Shown piece by piece: positions 25,130 to 33,963 of a DNA stretch of 64,000 nt. The first letter of the stretch is position 1, and each line of letters starts with the position of its first letter. Where the stretch lies: NCBI RefSeq assembly GCF_013294115.1, contig NZ_JABSNP010000003.1:341179-405178 (forward strand), read 5' to 3'. The position numbers and the translations under genes were made by a program. The stretch comes from Hymenobacter caeli. GTDB lineage: Bacteria > Bacteroidota > Bacteroidia > Cytophagales > Hymenobacteraceae. Under the pieces are notes generated by a model. It was not told the origin of the DNA and did no database searches. It was given only the letters and a program-made list of their open reading frames with translations.

Positions 25130-26308
25130 ATGGAAAGCGTTATCAATACCTTGCATATCCAAAACTTTAAGTCTATCCGCAGTGCGCTGTTGCACCCGCG
25201 GCGGGTAAATATTATCATTGGACAGCCCAACGTGGGCAAATCGACGCTGCTCGAAGCCATGAGCCTGCTCGGCAGTGTGCCCTACGAGCAGAAGCAGAAG
25301 TTCCTGGGCAGCTTCGTGCGCTACGACAAGCCGCGCCAGCTGTTCCACGATAACCTGACGGCCAACACCGTGAAGGTGGAAACCGACCGCGACCTGTGCC
25401 TGCTGGGCAAAAGCAGCCAGGGCCCCGGCTACCGCTACGCCAGCTTCAGCCACGAGGCCTACCGCGAGCTGCGCACCCAGATGGGCACGCCGCTGGCCGG
25501 CGGCCACCTCTCGCGGGCCGGCGACGACGGCCTGCTGCTCGAGCGCCTGCCCGCGTTTTTGCTGGGCGGGGCGCACGTGCCGCAGCCCGGCTACTACTAC
25601 ACCGAGCTGGACAAGCGCGGCTACCCCGGCCTGGTGGCCCCCGCCGAGGCCCGCTACCTGTCGTCGGGCACGCCCTGGCTGCCGCAGGCCGTGAAGGCCT
25701 ACCGCTTCCGCAACAAAAACAAGCTGGCCGTGCCCCGGCCCGGCGCGGCCCTCTACCCGCCCTACGGCGACAACCTGGTGCGCGTGCTGGAAACCAACGC
25801 CGAGCTGCGCCGCGAGTTCGCGGGCCTGTTCGCCGCCCACGGCCTCACGCTGCGCGTGCGCGTGGACGCCGGCCGCCTGGAAATTTCCAAGGACCTCGAC
25901 GGCCTGAGCACCGTGTACCCCTACACCAGCACCGGCGACGCGCTGCGCCGCCAGGGCTTCCTGCTGGCCCTGCTCGAATCGAACCGCAAGGCCATCATCC
26001 TGCTCGAAGAGCCCGAGGCCCATTCCTACCCGCAGTACGTGGCCGAGCTGGCCCGGCGCGTGGTGGCCAACGAAAACAACCAGTTTTTCCTCACCACCCA
26101 CAGCCCTTACCTGTTCACGCAAATCATCGAGAACATGGTGCCCTTCGAAAACCGGGCCCTGGAGCTGGCCGTGTTCGTGGCCTACTACCAGGACTACCAA
26201 ACCAAGGTGCGCCAGCTCTCCGACGAGGAGCTGCGCAACGTGCAGGGCGACAGCGCCAACGCGTTCCGCAACCTCAGCCACGGCGCACCCGACGGGGCGC
26301 GGCGGTAG
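25130..26308 (+). CDS. AAA family ATPase, OLD/RecF-like (AAA_15 type)
   Basis: This 392-residue protein has the ABC/SMC-like head found in OLD and RecF-type ATPases. The N-terminus reads INTLHIQNFKSI, Walker A is GQPNVGKSTLLEAM, a signature-like TSTGDALRRQGF lies near residue 265, Walker B is AIILLEEPEAHSYP and the H-loop is FLTTHSPYL. There is no TOPRIM nuclease domain. No partner gene lies nearby: DegQ is upstream and an M16 protease is convergent. Such orphan ATPases occur in defence and DNA-repair settings, but nothing here shows a defence role. Confidence 0.85.
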   Translation: MESVINTLHIQNFKSIRSALLHPRRVNIIIGQPNVGKSTLLEAMSLLGSVPYEQKQKFLGSFVRYDKPRQLFHDNLTANTVKVETDRDLCLLGKSSQGPGYRYASFSHEAYRELRTQMGTPLAGGHLSRAGDDGLLLERLPAFLLGGAHVPQPGYYYTELDKRGYPGLVAPAEARYLSSGTPWLPQAVKAYRFRNKNKLAVPRPGAALYPPYGDNLVRVLETNAELRREFAGLFAAHGLTLRVRVDAGRLEISKDLDGLSTVYPYTSTGDALRRQGFLLALLESNRKAIILLEEPEAHSYPQYVAELARRVVANENNQFFLTTHSPYLFTQIIENMVPFENRALELAVFVAYYQDYQTKVRQLSDEELRNVQGDSANAFRNLSHGAPDGARR

Positions 26309-26328
26309 GGAACGGCCGCACCCGCCGC

Positions 26329-26363
26329 AAAAAGCCCCGCCGGATGCTCCGGCGGGGCTTTTT
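26329..26363. terminator. Bidirectional terminator between ATPase and M16 genes
   Basis: AAAAGCCCCGCCGG pairs with CCGGCGGGGCTTTT around a five-base loop. With A-runs on one side and T-runs on the other, it can serve both convergent genes. Confidence 0.88.
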
Positions 26364-26384
26364 CATGATGAATCAAACCAGGGC

Positions 26385-29300
26385 TTACTTGGCGTCGCTG
26401 CCCTTGTCTTTCTCCTTGGTTTTTTTGCCGTCGGCGTCCTTCGATTTGCGCTTTATCTTTTCGTTGGGCGCGGGGGTGGCCGGGGCGACGGCGGCGGCCG
26501 GGGCGGGGGCCGCGGCGGGCACGGGCTTGCCGTCGGTGTCCAGCTCCACCACTTCGTAGCCCAGGGCCTGCACGGCGGGCAGCTGCTTTTTGTCGCCTAC
26601 CACCACGACGTACATGCTCTCGGGCAGGTCCTTCTGGGCGGCGGCTTGCACGTCGGCGCGGGTGAGGTTTTTCAGGATGGCGGCCTGCTGGGTCACGTAG
26701 TCGGGCTTGAGGTCGTACTCGACCAGGCGGGCGAGGAAGGCCGCTTTCTGGCCGCCGGTTTCGTACTTCAGGGCATCGCTCTGGCCCACTGAGGATTGCA
26801 GGAACGCTAGCTCCTCGTCGGTGATGCCGGTGCGGTAGCCCGAGATTTCGCTCATGAATTCCTTCACCGAGGCGGCGGTGGCGTCGGCGCGTACGCCGGC
26901 CTGGGCTGTGAAGGGCCCCGGGTTGCGCGTGCTTTGAAAATACGACTGGGCCCCGTAGGTGTAGCCCTTGTTTTCGCGCAGGTTCAGGTTGATGCGCGAG
27001 TTGAAGGCGCCGCCAAGCACGTAGTTGGTCAGGTAGGCTTTGTAGTAGTCGCCGGTGGCGTCGTAGGGCAGCGAGGTGAGGTAGCCCACCCGGATTTCCG
27101 ACTGCGCCGCGCCGTCTTTGTTCACGAAGTACACGCGCGTCTTATCCGGCTGCGGAATGGCGGCCACCGTGGGCGGAATCACCACGTCCTTCTTGGCCCA
27201 GGTTTTCAGGAAGCCCAGCTGGGGCAGCACGTCGGCCTCGGCCACGTCGCCCACCACCACCAGCGACGCCACGTTGGGCGCGTAGTTGGCGGCGTAGAAG
27301 GCTTTTACGTCGTCGAGCGTGAGGGCCCCCACCGAGGCGGTGGTGCCGATGGCGGGCACGCTCATGATGCTGGCCGGGCCGTAGAGCAGGCGGCCGTAGG
27401 TGTTGTTGGCGATGGCCACCGGCAGCGTTACCTGGTTGGCGATGCCCTCCAGGGTTTGCTTTTTAAGGCGGGCAAAGTCGGCGGCGTCGAAGCGCGGGTG
27501 CAGCAGCACCTCCTGCACGATGGCCAGGGTGGCGGGAATGTTTTTCGTCAGCGACTGCACGTACACGGTCGTGTTGTCGTTGCCGGCGTTCACGCGCACG
27601 GCGCTGCCGAGCTGGTCGAGGGCGGCGCTTAGCTGCTCGCCGGTGTACTTGGCGGTGCCCTCGTTCAGCATGGCCGCCGTGAGGACGGCAATGCCGGCCT
27701 TGGCGGGGTCGGCCTGCTCGAGGCGGTGGCCGCCGCGGATGGTGAGCAGCATCGTCACGGCTGGGATTTCGGTGTTGCGGGTGCCCACCACTTTCAGGCC
27801 GTTGTCAAACGTGGCTTCGTACAGCGCCGGCACCTTCACCACAGGGTTGCCGCTGCTCTTGGGCTGCACATTGCGGTCAAACGTGTCCTGGGCCTTCACG
27901 TAGGTCAAGCCCGCGTACTGGTCCTTGGGGGCCTGGTAGCCCGCTTTATCCACGGTGAAGTTGTCCTTGTGGGCCACCAGCTCGGGCTTGCCCTTGGGCA
28001 CCACGCTCAGGATGACGGCGTGCTTGCCCTTGAGGTACTTGTCGTACACGCGCTGCACATCGGCCTTGGTGAGGGCCCGCAGGCGCTGCAATTCCACGGC
28101 CAGGTAGTTGGGGTTGCCGGTGTAGGTTTGGTAAGCAGCCAGCAGGCTCACTTTGCCCTGTACGCTGGCCAGGCCGTTCACCACCTGGGCCTCGCGGCTG
28201 GCCTTGAAGCGCTGCAAGGCGGCATCGCTCACGCCGGTTTTCTCAAACTCGGCCAGGCTCTGGCGTAGGCGTACTTCGGTGCTGTCAAGGCCTTTGCCGG
28301 GGAAGGCGCGGGCCTGCAGGGTAAACTCGCCGGCCAGCTCGGAGGTGTTGCTGTAGGCCCCGGCCTGTACGGCCTTCTGGGTTTTGACCAGGTTTTTGTA
28401 GAGCAGCGAATTGTTGCCCTGGCCGATGATTTCGGCCAGCGCTTCGAACGCTACTTCGTCGGGCGTGTTCTGGGGCACGCTCGGAAACACCATGTCCAGC
28501 AGCGGGAAGCGCACGTTGTCCTCGTAGCTGACGTAGCGGTCAGCGGTCAGCACGGGCTCGGGCAGGTGCTGGTTTTGCACCGCGGGGCCCCGCTTGATGG
28601 GCCCGAAGTATTTCTCGGCGTACTTCACCACGTCGGCCGTTTTCACGTCACCGCCCACGGTCAGCGTCGCGTTGTTGGGGCCGTACCAGCGCAGGAAGAA
28701 GTTCTTGAGGTCGTTGACGTTCGAGGCGTCCAAATCGCTTAGCGACCCGATGACCGACCACGAGTAGGGGTGGCCGTAGGGGAAGAGCGTCCGGCCGATG
28801 TACTCGCCCGCCTGGCCGTAGGGCGCGTTGTCCACGCGCTGGCCCCGCTCGTTTTTCACGGTAGCGCGCTGAATCTCGAACTTCTTCTGGCTCACGGCGT
28901 CCAACAGGAAGCCCATGCGGTCGGCCTCCAGCCACATTCCGGTTTCGAGCTGGTTATTGGGCAGCGTTTCGAAGTAGTTGGTGCGGTCCTGGGTGGTGCT
29001 GCCGTTCAGGGTGCCGCCGGCGGCCGTCACTAGCTTGAAGTGCTGCTGGTCACCCACGTGGTCGGAGCCCTGGAACATCATGTGCTCGAAGAAGTGGGCA
29101 AAGCCCGACTTGCCGATTTGCTCGCGGGCCGAGCCCACGTGGTAGGTCACGTCCACGTGCACCAGCGGGTCGGAGTGGTCCTCGGTCACCACCACGGTCA
29201 AGCCGTTGGGTAGCACGTACTTGCTGTAGGGGATGGTGAGGGCCCCGGGCTTGCGCACCACGGTTTCCACCAGCTTGGCGCCGGTGGCGGCGGGCTTGGC

Positions 29301-29411
29301 GGCCACCACGGTTTTGGGCTTGGGCGTGGGCGCTTTTTTGGTTTGGGCGGCGGCCGGTTGCAGGGCCAGCGCCGTGCCCAAGCCCATCAGCCAGAGTCTT
29401 TTTTGCATCAT
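26385..29411 (-). CDS. M16 (pitrilysin) family zinc metallopeptidase, two tandem domains
   Basis: This 1008-residue exported protein has a signal peptide (RLWLMGLGTALALQPAAAQ). The first M16 half carries the inverted zinc motif HFFEH (H106, E109, H110) and the third ligand E188 (VKNERGQ). The second half (from about residue 510) is the catalytically silent M16_C-type partner. The family degrades peptides in a clamshell chamber. The C-terminal 60 residues are low-complexity Ala/Pro and then Lys-rich (KIKRKSKDADGKKTKEKDK), unusual for an exported protease. It converges on the ATPase gene. Confidence 0.95.
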   Translation of the reverse strand: MMQKRLWLMGLGTALALQPAAAQTKKAPTPKPKTVVAAKPAATGAKLVETVVRKPGALTIPYSKYVLPNGLTVVVTEDHSDPLVHVDVTYHVGSAREQIGKSGFAHFFEHMMFQGSDHVGDQQHFKLVTAAGGTLNGSTTQDRTNYFETLPNNQLETGMWLEADRMGFLLDAVSQKKFEIQRATVKNERGQRVDNAPYGQAGEYIGRTLFPYGHPYSWSVIGSLSDLDASNVNDLKNFFLRWYGPNNATLTVGGDVKTADVVKYAEKYFGPIKRGPAVQNQHLPEPVLTADRYVSYEDNVRFPLLDMVFPSVPQNTPDEVAFEALAEIIGQGNNSLLYKNLVKTQKAVQAGAYSNTSELAGEFTLQARAFPGKGLDSTEVRLRQSLAEFEKTGVSDAALQRFKASREAQVVNGLASVQGKVSLLAAYQTYTGNPNYLAVELQRLRALTKADVQRVYDKYLKGKHAVILSVVPKGKPELVAHKDNFTVDKAGYQAPKDQYAGLTYVKAQDTFDRNVQPKSSGNPVVKVPALYEATFDNGLKVVGTRNTEIPAVTMLLTIRGGHRLEQADPAKAGIAVLTAAMLNEGTAKYTGEQLSAALDQLGSAVRVNAGNDNTTVYVQSLTKNIPATLAIVQEVLLHPRFDAADFARLKKQTLEGIANQVTLPVAIANNTYGRLLYGPASIMSVPAIGTTASVGALTLDDVKAFYAANYAPNVASLVVVGDVAEADVLPQLGFLKTWAKKDVVIPPTVAAIPQPDKTRVYFVNKDGAAQSEIRVGYLTSLPYDATGDYYKAYLTNYVLGGAFNSRINLNLRENKGYTYGAQSYFQSTRNPGPFTAQAGVRADATAASVKEFMSEISGYRTGITDEELAFLQSSVGQSDALKYETGGQKAAFLARLVEYDLKPDYVTQQAAILKNLTRADVQAAAQKDLPESMYVVVVGDKKQLPAVQALGYEVVELDTDGKPVPAAAPAPAAAVAPATPAPNEKIKRKSKDADGKKTKEKDKGSDAK

Positions 29412-29537
29412 CGGAAGAAAGAATGGAAAACTGTGAATATCGCCGGCAAGTTAGGCGCAAATGACACCGATTCTTCACCCGGCGCTGCACAAAACCAGCG
29501 GCTTGGGGGCCCCGGGGCGGCGGGCCGCCCGGGGCCC

Positions 29538-29545
29538 TACTTTTG
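29538..29545 (+). promoter_or_regulatory. Candidate -7 element of the aldehyde dehydrogenase gene
   Basis: TACTTTTG matches TAnnTTTG exactly, 63 bp before the ATG. Confidence 0.4.
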
Positions 29546-29608
29546 CCTGGGCCCCGCCGCCGCGTGGGGCCCCTTCCGTTGCCTTCCCATCCCCGTTCTA
29601 TTAAGAAG

Positions 29609-31219
29609 ATGAAGCAAGCCCTCGAACAAGAAACCGCCGCCGACCTCGCCGTGCCCGGCGGCCACCTCCACGCCGACCCCCACGGCCTGCAAGACGTACT
29701 GCGCCAGCTCGGCGTGGAAGCCGATAACGCTGCCTACTGCACTGGCCGCACTTGGGGTGGGGCCCCCAACGCCGACCGCCGCGTCATCAACGCGCCCGCC
29801 GACGGCCAGCGCATCGCCAGCGTGGCCTTCGCCACGGCCGCCGACTACGAAACCGTGGTGCAGGCCGCCCAAGAAGCCTTCAAAACCTGGCGCCTGGTGC
29901 CGGCGCCCAAGCGCGGCGACATTGTGCGCCAGATTGGCAACAAGCTGCGCGAATGCAAGGAGCCGCTGGGCAAGCTGGTGAGCGCCGAGATGGGCAAAAT
30001 CCTGCAAGAGGGCCTGGGCGAAGTGCAGGAAATGATTGACATCTGCGACTTTGCCGTGGGCCTGAGCCGGCAGCTGCACGGCTTCACCATGCACTCGGAG
30101 CGGCCCGCGCACCGCATGTACGACCAGTACCAGCCGCTGGGCGTTGTGGGCATCATCTCGGCCTTCAACTTCCCGGTGGCCGTGTGGGCCTGGAACGCCA
30201 TGCTGGCCGCCGTCTGCGGCGACGTGAGCATCTGGAAACCCTCCGAGAAAACGCCGCTCACCGCTGTGGCCGTGCAGCACATTATTAAGGAAGTGCTGGC
30301 CGACAACGACATCCCCGAGGGTGTGTTCAACCTGATCATCGGCGACGCCGCCATCGGCGCGGCCATGGCCGCCGACCGGCGCGTGCCGCTGGTTTCGGCC
30401 ACGGGCAGCACCCGCATGGGCCGCAAAGTGGGCGAAGTGGTGGGGGCCCGCCTGGGCCGCGCCCTGCTGGAGCTGGGCGGCAACAACGCCATCATCGTCA
30501 CCAAAAACGCCGACCTCAACATTGCCATCCGCGCCATCGTGTTTGGGGCGGTGGGCACGGCCGGGCAGCGCTGCACCAGCACCCGCCGCGTCATCATCGA
30601 GGACGGCATTTTTGCGGACGTGAAGCAGCGCCTGCTGGCCATCTACCCCAAGCTGCCCATCGGCCACCCGCTGCAAGCAGGCACCCTCGTGGGGCCCCTG
30701 ATTGACGGGGCCGCCGTGGCCGCCTTCACCGGGGCCCTGGCAAAAGTGCAGGCCGAAGGCGGCACGCTGCTGACCGGCGGCGAGGTGCTGACGGGCCCCG
30801 CCTACGCCGGCGGCCACTACGTGCGCCCCGCGCTGGTGGAAGTGGAAAACCACTACGCCACGGTGCAGGAAGAAACCTTCGCGCCCATCCTCTACCTCAT
30901 CCGGTACCGCGGCGACGTGCAAAACGCCATCGACCTGCAAAACGACGTGCGCCAGGGCCTGAGCAGCAGCATCTTCACCCTGAACATGCGCGAGGCCGAG
31001 GCCTTCCTGGCCGCCAGCGGCTCCGACTGCGGCATTGCCAACGTGAACATCGGCACGAGCGGGGCCGAAATCGGCGGCGCGTTCGGCGGCGAAAAGGAAA
31101 CCGGCGGCGGCCGCGAGTCCGGCTCCGACGCCTGGAAAGTGTACATGCGCCGCCAAACCAACACCATCAATTACTCCACCGAACTGCCCCTGGCCCAGGG
31201 CATCAAGTTCGATATTTAG
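29609..31219 (+). CDS. ALDH7-type aldehyde dehydrogenase (aminoadipate semialdehyde/piperideine-6-carboxylate dehydrogenase-like)
   Basis: This 536-residue NAD(P)-dependent enzyme has catalytic C322 in GTAGQRCTSTRRV and general base E288 in LLELGGNNAIIV. The GGNNAII and GQRCTSTRR versions of these motifs are typical of the ALDH7/AmaB branch, which oxidises alpha-aminoadipate semialdehyde in lysine catabolism. The NAD-binding GSTRMGRKVGEVV is also present. ATG at 29609 was chosen; the in-frame extension upstream is proline/arginine-rich and not part of the family. It is monocistronic and converges on a toxin-antitoxin pair. Confidence 0.93.
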   Translation: MKQALEQETAADLAVPGGHLHADPHGLQDVLRQLGVEADNAAYCTGRTWGGAPNADRRVINAPADGQRIASVAFATAADYETVVQAAQEAFKTWRLVPAPKRGDIVRQIGNKLRECKEPLGKLVSAEMGKILQEGLGEVQEMIDICDFAVGLSRQLHGFTMHSERPAHRMYDQYQPLGVVGIISAFNFPVAVWAWNAMLAAVCGDVSIWKPSEKTPLTAVAVQHIIKEVLADNDIPEGVFNLIIGDAAIGAAMAADRRVPLVSATGSTRMGRKVGEVVGARLGRALLELGGNNAIIVTKNADLNIAIRAIVFGAVGTAGQRCTSTRRVIIEDGIFADVKQRLLAIYPKLPIGHPLQAGTLVGPLIDGAAVAAFTGALAKVQAEGGTLLTGGEVLTGPAYAGGHYVRPALVEVENHYATVQEETFAPILYLIRYRGDVQNAIDLQNDVRQGLSSSIFTLNMREAEAFLAASGSDCGIANVNIGTSGAEIGGAFGGEKETGGGRESGSDAWKVYMRRQTNTINYSTELPLAQGIKFDI

Positions 31220-31242
31220 GGCCCCGGGTAGACTTTTGAATA

Positions 31243-31276
31243 AAGCGGCCTGCTCAAATGCTGGAGCAGGCCGCTT
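31243..31276. terminator. Bidirectional hairpin between ALDH and toxin genes
   Basis: AAGCGGCCTGCTC pairs perfectly with GAGCAGGCCGCTT around an eight-base loop. T-runs are short, so termination efficiency is uncertain. Confidence 0.65.
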
Positions 31277-31278
31277 CG

Positions 31279-31581
31279 TTATAGGTCCAAATCGAGCGGT
31301 AATAAGCCGCTGCGCACGGCAATTACTGAAATTCGGCCATCGTCGAACAAGCGGTAGACGATGCGGTACTGACGGTACAGCAACTCTCTAATGGCCGGCT
31401 GCTGGTACTCGGGCACCATCCGGCCAAGCTGGGGAAATGCTTCCAGCTGGGTCACCTTGGTGAAAATCGATTCTATGAAGCGGGCAGCTGCGCTGGCCGA
31501 GTGTTCAGCCAGGTGTTCTTTGATTGCTAAAATGTCTTCGAGGCAAACCGTGAGAAACTCAGGCCGCATGAGAGGCCGCAT
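31279..31581 (-). CDS. RelE/ParE family toxin
   Basis: This 100-residue protein has the RelE/ParE fold pattern: a helix with LEDILAIKEHLAEHSASAA, then FPQLGRMVPEY, and the strand pair RELLYRQYRIVYRLFDDGRI ending in VIAVRSG. ParE toxins poison gyrase and RelE toxins cut ribosome-bound mRNA; the sequence alone does not decide between them. It lies directly downstream of a small antitoxin gene and overlaps it by 23 bp (11 bp if the second ATG at 31569 is used). Confidence 0.88.
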   Translation of the reverse strand: MRPLMRPEFLTVCLEDILAIKEHLAEHSASAAARFIESIFTKVTQLEAFPQLGRMVPEYQQPAIRELLYRQYRIVYRLFDDGRISVIAVRSGLLPLDLDL

Positions 31582-31747
31582 TCATTAGGCGTTGCGCTTC
31601 TTCAAAAGAAACGCCAGTACCGGGCTGCTCGGACAGCGCAATACGTTCTTCTAAGTGCTGCACAAACAGTAGCCGCTCAAATAAATCCTCTAATTGAAAA
31701 TCATCAGGCAGGTTTTGCAAAGAAGTTATTACCTGTTCTTTAGTCAT
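31559..31747 (-). CDS. Antitoxin of the RelE/ParE pair
   Basis: This 62-residue acidic protein (MTKEQVITSLQNLPDDFQLE, FEEAQRLMNAASHAA) sits directly upstream of the toxin on the same strand, with overlapping ends. That is the normal antitoxin-first order. It resembles the short alpha-helical partners seen beside ParE-like toxins but has no clear ribbon-helix-helix DNA-binding domain. The antitoxin role rests mainly on position. Confidence 0.8.
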   Translation of the reverse strand: MTKEQVITSLQNLPDDFQLEDLFERLLFVQHLEERIALSEQPGTGVSFEEAQRLMNAASHAA

Positions 31748-31825
31748 GGCGTAGGCAATAGGATTAGGATGGCAATTTACGCCGGAACGGAATAATAATG
31801 AATCCTATAGACTGAATAAGTCTAG

Positions 31826-33097
31826 TTACAGCAGCTTGCGCAATGCCCACAGGCTCCACAGCACCACCATCAGGCCCACGCCCAGAAACATCCAGCGGGT
31901 GGGGATGCGGCCGGCCAGGCGGGCGGCGATGGGCGCGGCCGCCACGCCGCCCACGATGAGGCCCGCCACGATTTGCCAGTGCGAGAGGCCCAGGAGCGAG
32001 AAAAACGTGAGGGCGCTGGCGAGCGTCACGAAGAACTCGACCAGGCTGACGGTACCGATGACGTAGTTGGGCGTGCGGCCGTTGGCGATGAGCGTGCTCG
32101 TGACCAGGGGCCCCCAGCCGCCCCCGCCGAACGAGTCGAGGAAGCCGCCGGCGCCGGCCAGCCAGCCGGCGTTCTTCACCTTGCGCCGCCGCTCGCGCTG
32201 CTTGCGCACGGCCTTCACCAGGATGCGGATGCCCAAAATGAGCAGGTACACGGCCAGCAGGGGCTTGATGTAATTAGCGTATTTTTCGCCGAAGTGGGCC
32301 AGCAGCAGGGCTCCGCCCACGGAGCCGGCGACGCCCGGCAGCAGCAACACCTTGAACAGGCGCTTGTTGACGTTGCCGAACCGGTAATGGTGGTAGCCCG
32401 AGGCCCCGCTGGCAAACATCTCGGCCGTGTGGATGCTGGCGCTGACCGCCACCGGGCTCAGGCCCAGCGACATGAGGCTGATGGCCGACACCACGCCGTA
32501 GCCCATGCCCAGCATCCCGTCGATGAGCTGCGCCCCGAAGCCCACCGCCACGAACGTGTAAAACGTGCCCGACGAGCGGACGACGCCCCACACCTGCGGC
32601 CAGGTGAAGTAGTACGACAGGATGGTGAGCATCAAAAACAGCGCGAAGGCCCCCAGCGTGGCCGTGGCCACGTGCTGCCAGTAGGCCACGGCCGACGCCT
32701 CGTCGGCGGGCCCGAAGGCGGCCACGGCGTGCAGGCGGCGGGCCACCGCGCCGGCTTGCACGCGGCCGTGCAGGGCCGCGTCGTCGGTGGCCACCAGCAC
32801 GAGGTCGTGGCCGGCTAGGTCGTCGGGGGTGAAGGCGCGGCGGCGCAGAATAACCTGCTCGTGCTGCGCCGCCAGCGCGTAGAGGGCCGGCAGCAGCTGC
32901 GGGGCCACCACGGTCACGGCCGCGTGCGGGTGCTCGTGCAGCACGGCCGCGAGCTGGGCCAGGGCCTCGGGGCCGCCGCCCACCAGCAGCACCCGCCGCT
33001 GCGCCAAGTCCAGGAATATGGGCAGCGCGGGGCCCGGCGGCGCGGGCCGGGGAGCCGCCGCCGCTGGGGGCACAGGCAAAAGGAGGTCGGTAGCCAT
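31826..33097 (-). CDS. Fusion: siroheme-synthase-like NAD-binding domain plus TauE/SafE permease
   Basis: This 423-residue protein joins two domains. Residues about 25-140 match the precorrin-2 dehydrogenase part of siroheme synthase (CysG/Met8): PIFLDLAQRRVLLVGGGPEA, VTVVAPQL and LVLVATDDAALHGRV. Residues about 150-423 form a TauE/SafE (TSUP) permease of roughly eight helices, with GFGAQLIDGMLGMGYGVVSA and GGFLDSFGGGGWGPLVTSTL. TSUP proteins export sulfite or other sulfur anions, and sulfite reductase needs siroheme, so a link to sulfur assimilation is plausible. The fusion rather than the family is the notable point. Confidence 0.9.
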   Translation of the reverse strand: MATDLLLPVPPAAAAPRPAPPGPALPIFLDLAQRRVLLVGGGPEALAQLAAVLHEHPHAAVTVVAPQLLPALYALAAQHEQVILRRRAFTPDDLAGHDLVLVATDDAALHGRVQAGAVARRLHAVAAFGPADEASAVAYWQHVATATLGAFALFLMLTILSYYFTWPQVWGVVRSSGTFYTFVAVGFGAQLIDGMLGMGYGVVSAISLMSLGLSPVAVSASIHTAEMFASGASGYHHYRFGNVNKRLFKVLLLPGVAGSVGGALLLAHFGEKYANYIKPLLAVYLLILGIRILVKAVRKQRERRRKVKNAGWLAGAGGFLDSFGGGGWGPLVTSTLIANGRTPNYVIGTVSLVEFFVTLASALTFFSLLGLSHWQIVAGLIVGGVAAAPIAARLAGRIPTRWMFLGVGLMVVLWSLWALRKLL

Positions 33098-33278
33098 ATT
33101 CAGGTGTAAAATAAGACTTAATCGCGAAAGCAGCGCCCCGGCGGGCCGGGGCCCCGGCTCCGGCCTGCCGGGCCTCGTGCGGCGGCCTGGTACCCCTTAA
33201 CCGGCCTGCCCCATGCAACCCACGAACCCAACGCCCGGTCTTTGGGTTGCTGACGCGTTCCTTTCCTACATTGCCTGC

Positions 33279-33860
33279 ATGGAAGCCCTTGCTTATTCTG
33301 CTTACGTCGACATCAACGCGCCGCTGGTGGAGCGCTGCCGCCTGCACGACCCCCAGGCCCAGGCCGAGCTGTACCGGCGCTACGCCAAGGCCATGTTCAA
33401 CGCGGCCCTGCGCATCACCGGCGACTACGCCGAGGCGGAAGACGTGCTCCAGGAGTCGTTCCTGAGCGCCTTTCGCGAGCTGGGCACTTACAAAGGCGAC
33501 TCGGCGTTCGGGGCCTGGCTGAAGCGCATCGTGGTCAACAAAAGCATCAATTGCCTGCGGCAGCGGCGGCTGGCGCTGGTGCCGCTGGGCGAGCAGCACC
33601 ACGACGCGCCCGCCGACAGCGGGGCCGCCGCCGGGCCCGACGACGACGCGGAAACCCATTACCGCGCCGACGTGTTGCGCCGCTGCATCCAGGAGCTGCC
33701 CGACGGCTACCGCGTGGTGCTCACGCTCTACCTGCTCGAAGGCTACGACCACCTGGAAGTAGCCGGCATCCTGGGCATCTCCGAATCCACGTCCAAGTCG
33801 CAGTACAGCCGGGCCCGCACCAAGCTGCGCGAGCTGGCGGCCCGGCAGGGGCTGCGCTGA
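33279..33860 (+). CDS. ECF-type RNA polymerase sigma factor
   Basis: This protein is about 193 residues. Sigma region 2 is seen in AELYRRYAKAMFNAALRITG and YAEAEDVLQESFLSAFRELG, and region 4 in YLLEGYDHLEVAGILGISES followed by TSKSQYSRARTKLRE. There is no region 3, as expected for ECF factors. ATG at 33279 was preferred because the 22 residues encoded upstream from ATG 33213 look non-homologous. A membrane protein and a DUF4097-like protein follow, the common ECF operon layout in Bacteroidota. It probably controls an envelope response. Confidence 0.92.
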   Translation: MEALAYSAYVDINAPLVERCRLHDPQAQAELYRRYAKAMFNAALRITGDYAEAEDVLQESFLSAFRELGTYKGDSAFGAWLKRIVVNKSINCLRQRRLALVPLGEQHHDAPADSGAAAGPDDDAETHYRADVLRRCIQELPDGYRVVLTLYLLEGYDHLEVAGILGISESTSKSQYSRARTKLRELAARQGLR

Positions 33861-33963
33861 TGGTACTACTATTGCCGGGCCCCCGCCCTTTTTTGCTTTT
33901 CCTCTTTATGCCGCGCCGGCAGCCCTTCCCACCCACCGCCGCCCGCCTGTCCTTACCACTACC

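Noticed and set aside
25130..26308. The orphan AAA ATPase as a phage-defence system
   Set aside because: There is no nuclease domain, no partner gene and no defence neighbourhood. The neighbours are a DegQ protease and an M16 protease. The family also has repair and housekeeping roles.
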